Part shown: positions 34,638 to 47,526 of the stretch, piece by piece
How the letters are laid out: the number at the start of each line of letters is the position of its first letter
Numbering within the stretch: the first letter of the stretch is position 1
Assembly (NCBI GenBank): GCA_025937895.1
Contig: JAICQL010000005.1
Span: 32,374-96,373, forward strand
Reading direction: 5' to 3'
Origin: Polyangiaceae bacterium
GTDB taxonomy: Bacteria > Myxococcota_A > Polyangia > Polyangiales > Polyangiaceae
Length of the DNA stretch: 64,000 bases
Translations under genes and position numbers: made by a program
The notes under the pieces: model-generated
What the model was told of the DNA's origin: nothing
What the model saw: the letters and a program-made list of their open reading frames with translations, nothing else
The model's database searches: none

Positions 34638-36409
34638 GCGCGAGCAATGACGAGCTGCTGCGGGTGGAGGGGCTGTGCAAGTTCTTCCCCGTCATTCGTG
34701 GCCTGTTCGGCAGGAAAGTCGGCGATGTGCGCGCCGTGGACAACGTCTCGTTCCAGCTGCGGCGCGGGGAGACGCTGGGCCTGGTGGGTGAGTCGGGCTG
34801 CGGCAAGACCACGGCGGGGCGCTCCATCCTGCGGCTGATCGAGCCCAGCGCGGGGCGCATCTGGTTCGACGGCACCGAGCTCAGTCAGCTCACCCAGCGC
34901 GAGTTGGTGCCGTTCCGGCGCCGCATGCAGATCGTCTTTCAAGATCCTTTCGGCTCGCTCAACCCCCGCATGCGGGTGGTGGATATCGTGGCGGAGGCCA
35001 TCGAGCAGCACGGCCTGGCGAGCGGCGCTGGCGTGGAGCGGCGCGTGACCGAGCTGTTGCAGCAGGTGGGGCTCTCGCCGCGCTGGATGCAGCGCTACCC
35101 GCACGAGTTCTCCGGCGGACAGCGGCAGCGCATCGGCGTGGCTCGCGCCATCGCCGTCTCGCCCGAGCTCGTGGTGTGCGACGAAGCCGTCTCCGCGCTG
35201 GACGTCTCGATCCAGGCGCAGGTCATCAACCTGCTAATCGATCTGCGCAAGCAGATGAACCTGGCCTATCTGTTCATCGCACACGACCTGTCGGTGGTCC
35301 GGCACATCTCGGAACGGGTGGCAGTGATGTACCTGGGCGAGATCGTGGAGCTCGCGGACTGCGCCGAGCTGTTCGATCGCCCCGCGCATCCCTACACCCG
35401 GGCCTTGCTGTCCGCCATCCCGGTGCCCGATCCGCGCCACCGCCAGCGCCGGGTCGTGCTGCAGGGCGACGTGCCCTCGCCGCTCAATCCGCCCTCGGGT
35501 TGCCACTTTCACCCGCGCTGCCCGGCAGCCGTGGAACGCTGTCACACCGTGGATCCGCCGGTGGTGCAGCTGAGCGGCGGGCGGCGCTTGGTGCGCTGCG
35601 TCCATGCGGAGGGGCTGGAGAGCACGCCAGACTGGTACGTCGTCCTGGAGGAGCGCCTGGTGCGCGCGCAGCGCGAGCACGAGCGGCCCGTGTCGCTGGG
35701 CGCAGGCCTGGTGGCGGCGACGCTCTCGCCGTTGCCGGTGCCGCCTGCTGCTACGCTCGATCTCGAAGGGGAGCAACCTCGCGCCGTCGCAGCGGAGCCC
35801 GCCGTTGAGCAGCCCAGCGCAGCTGCCGTACAGCCCAGCGCAGCCCCCGTGCGCCCGGAGCGCTCGCGCAGCTTGCGGCTCTCTCTGCGCGCGGAGCACA
35901 GCGCGGCCACGCGCGAGCTGGAGTCAGCAGGGCTGGGGCGCGCCGGAGTCATCGCAGCGCTGGCAGCCTGCGTCGCGCTGGTGCTCATCCTGGCCGGGCG
36001 CTGGGGGCTGGGCTTGCCGCTGTTGCTGGTCAGCTCGCCCTGGCTGATAGCTGCGCCGCCCGCGGCTCTCGCGCCGCTCGTCCGGCACCGGCCCACGCTC
36101 AAGCTCGGCGCGCTCGCGCTGCTGCTGGCAGTGCTCTCGGTGTGGATCGGCTCGCTGCGCCGGCAGGAGCTGGCGAGTGAGCAGCTGGCCTGGTTGCGCT
36201 CGCAGATCGAGGAGCACCGCGCCAACGCTGGCGCGCTCCCGACGTCACTGGCCGACCTGCGCTGGCGCACCGCTGAGCGCTTCGGCGCTGGTGCGCCGCG
36301 CGACCCCTGGGGGCGCCCCATCCAGTATGCTCCGGGCCCGGGCGGGCGCGATTTCGAGCTGAGCAGCGCTGGCGCCGACGGCGTACCGAGCGCCGACGAC
36401 GTGCGCTAG
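34634..36409 (+). CDS. Peptide ABC transporter ATPase (DppF/OppF) fused to membrane helices and GspG-like domain
   Basis: The 591-residue protein starts with GTG in a GTGA overlap with the preceding ATPase. Residues 1-330 are a complete DppF ATPase: GESGCGKT near 54, FSGGQRQR near 160, [12 protein letters not shown] near 180, and a C-terminal [15 protein letters not shown] segment. After an Ala/Pro-rich linker (about 370-430) come three hydrophobic segments between 435 and 510 ([45 protein letters not shown]). The last 70 residues read [26 protein letters not shown] and [17 protein letters not shown], the C-terminal pattern of GspG type II pseudopilins. This ATPase-membrane-pseudopilin-like fusion is very unusual; the reading frame is continuous with no visible disruption. 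Confidence 0.92.
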   Translation: MSASNDELLRVEGLCKFFPVIRGLFGRKVGDVRAVDNVSFQLRRGETLGLVGESGCGKTTAGRSILRLIEPSAGRIWFDGTELSQLTQRELVPFRRRMQIVFQDPFGSLNPRMRVVDIVAEAIEQHGLASGAGVERRVTELLQQVGLSPRWMQRYPHEFSGGQRQRIGVARAIAVSPELVVCDEAVSALDVSIQAQVINLLIDLRKQMNLAYLFIAHDLSVVRHISERVAVMYLGEIVELADCAELFDRPAHPYTRALLSAIPVPDPRHRQRRVVLQGDVPSPLNPPSGCHFHPRCPAAVERCHTVDPPVVQLSGGRRLVRCVHAEGLESTPDWYVVLEERLVRAQREHERPVSLGAGLVAATLSPLPVPPAATLDLEGEQPRAVAAEPAVEQPSAAAVQPSAAPVRPERSRSLRLSLRAEHSAATRELESAGLGRAGVIAALAACVALVLILAGRWGLGLPLLLVSSPWLIAAPPAALAPLVRHRPTLKLGALALLLAVLSVWIGSLRRQELASEQLAWLRSQIEEHRANAGALPTSLADLRWRTAERFGAGAPRDPWGRPIQYAPGPGGRDFELSSAGADGVPSADDVR

Positions 36410-37050
36410 CTGCGGCGCCGCGTGCGCCGCCGCGCGCCTTCATCCGGCAGCGGTGGCAGCCGGAGCGAGGGCGCGAGCAACGCCAGCAGGCGCAGCAATG
36501 TGCGCACCAGCAGCCCGCGCAGACCGACAGGCGCGCTGGCGCTCCGCCTCATCACGAGCGTCTGGTCGCGAGCTCGTGGCGCCGAGGGGCGCACGGGCAG
36601 GGGCGTGGGCGCGGGCACGAGCAGGTCATCGTCAGGATCGAGCTCACCGATGGTGTCGTGCAGTTGCAGGCGGCGCGCCGCCGGAACCGTGTCCGGCAGC
36701 AGCCGGGAGGAGCCGGCGACCATCACCTTCGGTGCCGCGAAGCGCGCCGGCAACGGGGGTGGCCCACGGCGCGCCGGCGCGAGCGCCGAGTCGGGAGCGC
36801 ACGAGGGCGTGCGGCTCCGCTCGGCAGAGCTCGGCGGGGGCTCGCTGGGCGGCTGCGCCCACGCCGGCATGCCGAGCTGGGTGCGAGCACCGGGTCGGCG
36901 CTCGGCGGCGAGGGCCCGATCGCCAGCGATCGGTAAGCAGCGCTGCACCGAGATCGCTGCCGCGTCCGCGGTCAGCTGCGCCAGATTGCTTGCTGCCGGT
37001 GGCGCGGAGCGCGCACCTGCGTCCTTCCATCCATGCCGGATTGTCGTCAT
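36406..37050 (-). CDS. Small Pro/Ala-rich hypothetical protein
   Basis: The 214-codon frame starts at ATG 37050 with GGAGG four bases upstream and shows the strong third-position GC bias of its neighbours, so it is probably real. The product is disordered-looking, rich in Pro, Ala, Arg and Leu, with no recognised domain. It contains [13 protein letters not shown] near residue 56, a Thr-x-Leu-Gly-Met-Pro type segment, and a Leu-rich basic stretch near the end ([15 protein letters not shown]) that could be a membrane helix. It lies 62 bases downstream of the Ser/Thr kinase gene and may be its partner or substrate; that is inference. Its stop overlaps the stop of the convergent ATPase fusion gene within CTAG. 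Confidence 0.6.
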   Translation of the reverse strand: MTTIRHGWKDAGARSAPPAASNLAQLTADAAAISVQRCLPIAGDRALAAERRPGARTQLGMPAWAQPPSEPPPSSAERSRTPSCAPDSALAPARRGPPPLPARFAAPKVMVAGSSRLLPDTVPAARRLQLHDTIGELDPDDDLLVPAPTPLPVRPSAPRARDQTLVMRRSASAPVGLRGLLVRTLLRLLALLAPSLRLPPLPDEGARRRTRRRS

Positions 37051-37112
37051 CCCGCCTCCATCGGACGAGGTGCTGCCGAGTTGCGGCTAGCGCCTGCGGC
37101 GTGGTCGCGATT

Positions 37113-38726
<1,614 letters not shown>

Positions 38727-39107
38727 CAGTACCCTCGTAGGTGCGATAGAGCCAAGCCGTCCACAGGGACCGCTTGCCCCGCCAGTCTAACCTCACGGTC
38801 TGCGCCGCGCATGTGCGAACGTGAAAACCACTGTCAGCGTATCGACTCGAACAGGCACGCTCTGGCGGTGCACTGGATTATTCGGATCCCGCCGCTCGCA
38901 ATGTCGCGCCCCTCCTGAACGACGTACCGTTCGCGAGCGTGCGCCGGCTGCTCTGGAAGCGAAAATTTCCATTGTTTCATTCTGAGCGCCCCAGCTGAAT
39001 TTTCTCCACGCGTGAGCTGCGCTGGCTGTCATGGAGGTTCCGCCTTGCACGGCTCTTGCTGCGCAGTGAATATCCGCGCGCGGGGAGAGGGGACCGAGGG
39101 GTCAGCC
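38727..39107. other. Divergent intergenic region between kinase and aldolase genes
   Basis: About 380 bases that must hold promoters for both directions. An AT-rich patch at about 38961-38985 is the most likely promoter area. A GAGGGG site at 39096-39101 serves the aldolase GTG start. No other structure was recognised. Confidence 0.4.
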
Positions 39108-39965
39108 GTGGCTGTCGTTGCTACACAGAAGATCTTGAGTGATGCCTTTGCTCGGCGCTACGGCGTCGCGGCCTTCAACGTGGTCAATGATCTGACCCTG
39201 GAGGCTGTCATTGCCGCCGCCACGGAGCTGCGCGCTCCGCTCATCGTGCAGACCTCGGTCAAGACGGTGAAGTCGATCGGCCTGCGCCCGCTCGTGGCGA
39301 TGTTTCGCGCCTACGCCGAGCCCGCGCCCGTGCCGATTGCGCTGCATCTGGATCACTGCCCGGATCGCGCGATGATCAGCGCCTGCCTGAAGCACGGATA
39401 CAACTCCGTGCTGTTTGACGGCTCGCACCTGCCCAGCGTGGAAGAGAACGAGCGGCAGACCATCGAAGTGGTCGCGGAGGCCCGCACGTATGGCGCGCAC
39501 GTCGAGGGGGAGATCGAGGGCATCCTCGGGGTCGAGGATGGCGTGGGCTCTGATCTGGCTTCCGACATCTATTCACTCGAGACAGCGGTGAAATTCGTGC
39601 GAGCCACCGGTGTGGACGTGTTCGCGCCCGCCATCGGCAACGCTCACGGCGTATACAAGGCTCCACCCGTGCTCGATACGCAGCGCGTGTCGGACATCGT
39701 GGCGCGCGTCCCCGTGCCCATCTGCCTGCACGGCGGCACCGGGCTGTCGCCGGCTCAGTTCGATGATCTGATCGCGCGTGGCTGCGCCAAGGTGAACATC
39801 TCCACGGCCTTGAAGCTGGCGTACATGCGCGCGCACGAGGACTTTTTCCGCGCCCAGCCAGGGCACGCCGATCCGCCCGCGTTGCTGCGCTTCGTGCGAG
39901 AGCGAGTGCTGGACATGGCGCGTGAGCACCTTCGGCTCTTCCATAGCGAGGGCAAGGCAGCGTGA
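39108..39965 (+). CDS. Class II (zinc) fructose-bisphosphate/tagatose-bisphosphate-type aldolase
   Basis: The 285-residue protein starts at GTG 39108, about six bases after GAGGGG; earlier in-frame starts have no such site. It shows AAFNVVNDLTLEAVI near residue 20, ALHLDHCPDRAMI near 80 with the zinc His and catalytic Asp, FDGSHLP near 104, AHVEGEIEGILGVEDGVG near 130, AIGNAHGVYK near 180 and CLHGGTGLSPAQF near 210 with further zinc His ligands. This is the GatY/KbaY-sized branch (about 285 residues). It cleaves a ketose phosphate to dihydroxyacetone phosphate plus an aldehyde; the sugar is uncertain. It leads an operon with a HAD phosphatase and DhaL/DhaK. Confidence 0.92.
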   Translation: MAVVATQKILSDAFARRYGVAAFNVVNDLTLEAVIAAATELRAPLIVQTSVKTVKSIGLRPLVAMFRAYAEPAPVPIALHLDHCPDRAMISACLKHGYNSVLFDGSHLPSVEENERQTIEVVAEARTYGAHVEGEIEGILGVEDGVGSDLASDIYSLETAVKFVRATGVDVFAPAIGNAHGVYKAPPVLDTQRVSDIVARVPVPICLHGGTGLSPAQFDDLIARGCAKVNISTALKLAYMRAHEDFFRAQPGHADPPALLRFVRERVLDMAREHLRLFHSEGKAA

Positions 39966-40789
39966 CGACGCTGATCTTCGACTGCGACGGCGTGCTGGCT
40001 GACACCGAGAGACATGGACACCTGCCGGCCTTCAACCAGACCTTTCGTGAGTTCGGTCTGCCCGTGCAGTGGTCGGAGGAAGACTATGGCGTCAAGCTGA
40101 AGATCGGCGGCGGCAAGGAGCGCATGGCCAGCCTCCTGACGGAGGACTTTGCGGCGCGAGCAGGCTTGCCCCCGGAGCCCGAGCGGCGTCTGGCCGCGGT
40201 GGCACGCTGGCACGAGCGCAAGACGCAGCTGTACACCGAGCGCGTCCGTGCCGGGGAGCTGCCGCCCCGCCCCGGCATCCGGCGTCTGATCGCGGACGCG
40301 CTGGCAGCTGGCTGGCAGCTGGCGGTGGCGTCCACCTCTGCTCGTGCGTCCGTCGAGGCCGTGCTGGAGATCGCCGCTGGCCCGCAGCTGGCGCGCCGCT
40401 TCAGCGGAGTCTTTGCGGGCGACGTGGTGGCGCGCAAGAAGCCGGCGCCAGACATCTACCAGCTGGCGCTGCAGCAGCTCGGGGCACAGCCCAGCGACAC
40501 GCTGGTGATCGAGGACTCGCAGAATGGTCTGGAGGCCGCGAGCGCGGCCGGGCTGCGCTGCGTGGTCACCGTGAACGCCTACACGCAGCACGAGTGCTTT
40601 GACGGGGCCGCCCTGGTGGTGAGCCACCTGGGCGATCCGGGCCTGCCGCTCACCGTGCTGCAGAATCGCAGCGGCGCGCGCCCAGTCGCCCTGCTGCAGC
40701 TGGCGGACTTGCTCGCTTGTCTACCGGGCCCGGCGCAGGCGCGGGTCGCACACGCTGCATCGCAGCAGGAAGCAGGAGGATCAAAGTGA
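39962..40789 (+). CDS. HAD-superfamily hydrolase, CbbY/GPH-like
   Basis: The 275-residue protein starts with GTG in a GTGA overlap with the aldolase stop. HAD motifs are FDCDGVLADTERHGH at residue 6, VASTSARASV near 122, KKPAPDIYQLAL near 158 and VIEDSQNGLEAA near 180. The long cap (residues 18-95) and the DTERHGHLPAFNQTF sequence resemble CbbY, which dephosphorylates xylulose 1,5-bisphosphate, and related phosphoglycolate-type enzymes. In this operon it probably acts on a sugar phosphate related to the aldolase or dihydroxyacetone kinase. The extra C-terminal 40 residues are Ala/Gln-rich. Confidence 0.9.
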   Translation: MTTLIFDCDGVLADTERHGHLPAFNQTFREFGLPVQWSEEDYGVKLKIGGGKERMASLLTEDFAARAGLPPEPERRLAAVARWHERKTQLYTERVRAGELPPRPGIRRLIADALAAGWQLAVASTSARASVEAVLEIAAGPQLARRFSGVFAGDVVARKKPAPDIYQLALQQLGAQPSDTLVIEDSQNGLEAASAAGLRCVVTVNAYTQHECFDGAALVVSHLGDPGLPLTVLQNRSGARPVALLQLADLLACLPGPAQARVAHAASQQEAGGSK

Positions 40790-41439
40790 GCGGCGAAGCT
40801 TCATCCTTGCCGGTGGTCGAGCGGGTCGTGCGCTGTATCGCTCAAACGGCCGTGGACAACGAGGCACACTTCTCGGCGCTGGACTCGGTGGTGGGCGATG
40901 GGGACTTCGGCTTCTCTCTGGCCCGCGGCTTCGAGAAGGTGCTGGCCGAGTTTGATGCGCTCGAGCGCAGCAGCACCAGCGCCTTTCTCAAGCGGGTCGC
41001 CGTGATTATCACCAGCCGTTGCGGCGGCACGTCCGGCCCCATCTGGGGTACGGCGTTCCTGCGGGCGGCGGGCGCAGCGGCGGAGCTGCCTGCGCTAGGC
41101 CCCGCCGAGGTGGTCGTGCTGTTGCGGGCGGCGTTCAACGGCATCGCGCAGCGCGGCGGCGCCGCTCTGGGCGACAAGACCCTGCTCGACGCTCTGGGCC
41201 CATTCATCGATAGCTTCGAGCGCGAGGCGGTGCAGGCCGAGCGCGCTCCATTGCTGGCGCTGGAGCGCGCCGTGGAGGCGGCGGAGCAAGCGGCGAGCGC
41301 CACGAGCGAGCTGGTGGCGAAGCGCGGGCGCGCCTCTTACACTGGCGAGCGTAGCAGGGGCTCGGTGGATCCTGGCGCAGCAGCGCTGGCGCTGATCGCC
41401 CGGCGTGTGTGTAGCAGCCTGCGCGAGGTGTACGCCTGA
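40786..41439 (+). CDS. dhaL: Dihydroxyacetone kinase subunit DhaL
   Basis: The 217-residue protein starts at GTG 40786, after a perfect AGGAGGA seven bases upstream, and overlaps the previous stop by four bases. DSVVGDGDFGFSLARG near residue 33 holds the Asp cluster that binds two Mg and ADP. CGGTSGPIWGTAFL near 82 is the nucleotide-binding GGTSG loop, and GDKTLLDAL near 135 and GRASYTGERSRGSVDPGA near 183 are conserved in DhaL. It transfers phosphate to dihydroxyacetone bound by DhaK. No DhaM is present, so it may use ATP directly, as in ATP-dependent DhaKL pairs. Confidence 0.95.
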   Translation: MSGEASSLPVVERVVRCIAQTAVDNEAHFSALDSVVGDGDFGFSLARGFEKVLAEFDALERSSTSAFLKRVAVIITSRCGGTSGPIWGTAFLRAAGAAAELPALGPAEVVVLLRAAFNGIAQRGGAALGDKTLLDALGPFIDSFEREAVQAERAPLLALERAVEAAEQAASATSELVAKRGRASYTGERSRGSVDPGAAALALIARRVCSSLREVYA

Positions 41440-41486
41440 ACCAGGCGGGGCGCTTGCCCTGCCGCAGCTGTCGAGGGAGTGAGACG

Positions 41487-42482
41487 ATGAGAAAATTTGT
41501 CAACGCGCCGAAAGAGTTCGTGCCCGACATGCTCAAGGGGCTGGCTCTGGCCAACCCCAGCACCCTGCGCTACGTGCCCGAGTACAACCTGATCATGCGC
41601 AAGGACGCGCCGCGTGATGACAAGGTGTCGATCATTCAGGGCTCGGGGTCCGGGCACGAGCCTGCCCACGTCATGGCGGTCGGCCGCGGCATGCTGGACG
41701 CTGCCTGTCCGGGCGACGTGTTCTCCGCTCCGCCGGTGGACTACGTGACGGAGACCACCAAGCTGCTCGCCTCGCCCAAGGGTGTGCTGTACCTGGTCAA
41801 CAACTACACGGGCGATCGACTGGCGTTCGAGATGGCGGCAGAGCTGGCCGAGGCAGAGGGCATCAAGGTCAAGACGCTGATCATCGACGATGACGTGGCC
41901 GTGTCCGACTCCACCTGGACGGTGGGGCGGCGCGGCGTGGCGGGGAACTTCTTCGTCATCAAGGCCGTCGGCGCAGCCAGCGAGCAGGGTGCCGACCTGC
42001 CGCGCCTGCTCGAGATCGGCAAGAAGGTCAACGGCGTGACCCGTACCATGGGCATCGCGCTGAGCTCGTGCATCCCGCCTGCCAAGGGCTCGCCGCTGTT
42101 TGCCATCTCGGAGGACGAGATGGAGATCGGCATTGGTATCCACGGTGAGCCCGGGCGCAAGCGGGCCAAGCGCGGCACCGCCAACGAGATCGTCGGCACC
42201 CTGCTCGACGCTGTGGTACCCGACCTGCCCTACGAGAAGGGCGATCGGGTGGCGCTGATGATCAACGGGCTGGGCGGCACGCCCATCAGCGAGCTGTACC
42301 TGCTGTACGGCATCGCGCACGATCAGCTGAAGAAGCGCGGCATCGAGGTTGCACGCAACTACGTGGGCGAGTACTGCACGTCGCTGGAGATGGCGGGCGC
42401 ATCCCTCACCCTGGTGCGCCTGGACGACGAGCTCGAGCAGTTGCTGGGCGCGCCCGCCGAGGTACCCATTCGCGTCTTCTGA
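41487..42482 (+). CDS. dhaK: Dihydroxyacetone kinase subunit DhaK
   Basis: The 331-residue protein starts at ATG 41487 after GAGGGAG. It begins MRKFVNAPKEFVPDML and has IIQGSGSGHEPAHV near 51 (substrate loop), GVLYLVNNYTGDRLAFEMA near 100, GRRGVAGNFFVIKAVGA near 150 and MEIGIGIHGEPGRKR near 215, where the His covalently binds dihydroxyacetone. GDRVALMINGLGGTP near 252 is also typical. It ends the aldolase operon. The last nucleotides of its stop codon begin a 14-bp tandem repeat. Confidence 0.96.
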   Translation: MRKFVNAPKEFVPDMLKGLALANPSTLRYVPEYNLIMRKDAPRDDKVSIIQGSGSGHEPAHVMAVGRGMLDAACPGDVFSAPPVDYVTETTKLLASPKGVLYLVNNYTGDRLAFEMAAELAEAEGIKVKTLIIDDDVAVSDSTWTVGRRGVAGNFFVIKAVGAASEQGADLPRLLEIGKKVNGVTRTMGIALSSCIPPAKGSPLFAISEDEMEIGIGIHGEPGRKRAKRGTANEIVGTLLDAVVPDLPYEKGDRVALMINGLGGTPISELYLLYGIAHDQLKKRGIEVARNYVGEYCTSLEMAGASLTLVRLDDELEQLLGAPAEVPIRVF

Positions 42483-42536
42483 GCGGTGTCTCTAGAGCGC
42501 TGTCTCTAGAGCGCTGTCTCCCGAGCGCTGTCTGCC
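42481..42536. repeat. 14-bp tandem repeat, 4 copies, starting on the dhaK stop codon
   Basis: Units at 42481, 42495, 42509 and 42523 share gagcgctgtct, with variable last bases (cta, cta, ccc, gcc). The first two bases of the array are the last two of the dhaK TGA. It ends eight bases before the stop of convergent glgB. Confidence 0.9.
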
Positions 42537-42544
42537 GAGTACGG

Positions 42545-44524
42545 TCAGCCGCGGCTGAGCAGCAGGGCGCCCAGCGGCGGCAGAGTCAAGGTCAACGAAA
42601 AGGGGCGGCCATGGCTGGCAACGGCCATGGCCTGCACCCCGCCCTGGTTGCCAAGCCCACTGCCGCCGTACACCTTGGCGTCGGTGTTGACCAGCTCATG
42701 CCAGTAGCCGCCCGCATCCACGCCGATGCGAAAATCGTAACGCGGCTCCGGCGTGAAGTTGAACACCGCCACGATGCACTCGTCCGGATCGGTCGAGCGG
42801 CGCAGGAAGGAGAGGGTGCTCTGCCTGCTGTCGTTGGCGTCAATCCAGTCGAACCCCTCGGGATCGTGATCGCGCGCGTACAGCGCAGGGTTGTCCTGGT
42901 AGACACGGTTGAGCTCGCGCACCAGGAGCTGCACGCCCTGTGACAGCGGCGTGGTGGCCTGCTGCCAGTCGATGCTTCCATCGTGGTTCCACTCGCCGTG
43001 CTGGCCGATCTCACCCCCCATGAACAGCAGCTTCTTGCCGGGGGTGGCCAACATGTACGCGAAGAGCAGGCGCAGGTTGGCGAACCTCTGCCACTCGTCG
43101 CCCGGCATGCGCCCCAGCAGCGAGCCCTTGCCGTACACCACCTCGTCGTGTGAGAGCGACAGCTGGTAGCGCTCGTTGTAGGCGTACATGCGGCGGAAGG
43201 TCAGCTCGTCGTGGTGATAGCGGCGGTGCTGCGGCTCGCGCGCCAGGTAGCGGAGCGTGTCGTGCATCCAGCCCATGTCCCACTTGAGATCGAAGCCCAG
43301 GCCCCCCTGGCGCGTGGCCCCCGTCACCCGCGGCCAGGCCGTGGCCTCTTCAGCGATGGTGAGCACCTCCGGGTACTCGCGGTGCACGGCGTCGTTCAGC
43401 CGACGTAGGAACGTCACCGCGTCCAGGTTCTCGCGCCCGCCGTGCCGGTTGGGCAGCCACTGGCCGTCTGCGCGCCCGTAGTCGAGGTGCAACATCGACG
43501 TGACCCCATCCACGCGCAGGCCGTCGGCGTGAAACTTGTCGAGCCAGAAGAGCGCGCTGGACGTCAAGAAGCTCTGCACCTCCAGCCGCCCGTAGTTGAA
43601 CACGATGCTGCCCCACTCCGGATGCTCGCGCTGGCGCGGATCCTCATGCTCGTACAGGTGCGTGCCGTCGAAATACACCAGCCCGTGCCCGTCGGAGGGG
43701 AAGTGCGCAGGCACCCAGTCCAGAATGACGCCGATGCCGTGCTGGTGCAGAGCATCGATCAGGGCCATGAAATCCTGCGGCGAGCCGTAGCGCGCGCTGG
43801 GTGAGAAATAGCCGGTGACCTGATAGCCCCAGGAGCCGAAGAATGGGTGCTCCATCACCGGCAGCAGCTCGACGTGGGTGAACCCCAGGCGCTTGACGTG
43901 GTCGATCAGGCGCGGCGCCAGCTCACAGTAGCTGAGCGAGCGGTAGCGATCCTCGGGCACTCGCATCCAGGAGCCCAGGTGCACCTCGTACACGCTCATG
44001 GGCGCCGACAGAGCGCTGCGCTCCGAGCGCTCCGCCATCCAGCGCTGATCCTGCCAGCCGTAGTCCAGGTTCCAGACGATGCTGGCCGTCTCCGGTGGGG
44101 CTTGATGCGCCACTCCCAGCGGATCCGCCTTGTCCGGCAGCAGATGTCCGGCCCGAGACGTGATGCGATATTTGTAGAGGTGAGCATGGCCCACGCCCGG
44201 CGCGAAACCCGTCCAGATCCCGGTATCCGGCAACCGCGTGAGAGGCGTGGCAGCTGTCTTCCAGCCGTTGAAGTCACCCACGACGCACACCGCTTGCGCA
44301 TTGGGCGCCCAGACCGCAAACTGAGTGCCCGGCACGCCAGCGCGCGTCGTCAGATGAGCGCCGAGCTTTTCGTAGATGCGAGCGTGTGTGCCCTCACAGA
44401 AGAGATGGATGTCGAGATCGGAGATCTCGTGAGGGCCTACCGCTGCAGCGGCTTCGCCGGCGGCTTTCCGGCTGCTGGCCGCTCCAAGGTTGGGTACCTC
44501 GCTACCAGGCGGCGCATCACTCAT
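42545..44524 (-). CDS. glgB: 1,4-alpha-glucan branching enzyme
   Basis: The 659-residue GH13 enzyme starts at ATG 44524 after AGGGAG. Residues 30-150 form a CBM48 domain (GTQFAVWAPNAQAVCVVGDFNGW). The catalytic barrel shows YEVHLGSW near 180, DWVPAHFPSDGHGL near 270, GLRVDGVTSMLHLDY near 340 with the nucleophile Asp, TIAEEATAWPRVT near 392 with the acid Glu, and SLSHDEVVYGKGSLLGRMPG near 465. Length is close to the 630-730 usual for the family. It makes alpha-1,6 branches in glycogen. It is divergent from treY by 86 bases; with malQ they form an alpha-glucan gene group. Confidence 0.97.
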   Translation of the reverse strand: MSDAPPGSEVPNLGAASSRKAAGEAAAAVGPHEISDLDIHLFCEGTHARIYEKLGAHLTTRAGVPGTQFAVWAPNAQAVCVVGDFNGWKTAATPLTRLPDTGIWTGFAPGVGHAHLYKYRITSRAGHLLPDKADPLGVAHQAPPETASIVWNLDYGWQDQRWMAERSERSALSAPMSVYEVHLGSWMRVPEDRYRSLSYCELAPRLIDHVKRLGFTHVELLPVMEHPFFGSWGYQVTGYFSPSARYGSPQDFMALIDALHQHGIGVILDWVPAHFPSDGHGLVYFDGTHLYEHEDPRQREHPEWGSIVFNYGRLEVQSFLTSSALFWLDKFHADGLRVDGVTSMLHLDYGRADGQWLPNRHGGRENLDAVTFLRRLNDAVHREYPEVLTIAEEATAWPRVTGATRQGGLGFDLKWDMGWMHDTLRYLAREPQHRRYHHDELTFRRMYAYNERYQLSLSHDEVVYGKGSLLGRMPGDEWQRFANLRLLFAYMLATPGKKLLFMGGEIGQHGEWNHDGSIDWQQATTPLSQGVQLLVRELNRVYQDNPALYARDHDPEGFDWIDANDSRQSTLSFLRRSTDPDECIVAVFNFTPEPRYDFRIGVDAGGYWHELVNTDAKVYGGSGLGNQGGVQAMAVASHGRPFSLTLTLPPLGALLLSRG

Positions 44525-44610
44525 GCGCTCCCTGACTTGCCACGAGCCCCTGCAATTCGGAAGGCGCGCGGTCAGAGCGACAGGCTAAGCCGACTGGTCA
44601 GTCAAGGGGG

Positions 44611-47310
<2,700 letters not shown>

Positions 47311-47526
47311 CTTGGATACTGGGGCGGAGCTGACGCCCTACGTGTCGGGTGTGGGGATCTTGCGCACGACGTCTGCACCTCGACTCACCCCCGCTCGGCG
47401 CACCCGGGCTGCGGCGCCCTGGCGGACGCTCTAGCTTCACGCCCGCGTGCGTGTTAGCAGTCGCTCGTTCGGCAACGCCGTCCGCATGGCCCCGGCGGTC
47501 TCCTCAGCTACAGGTTCTGGTAATCG

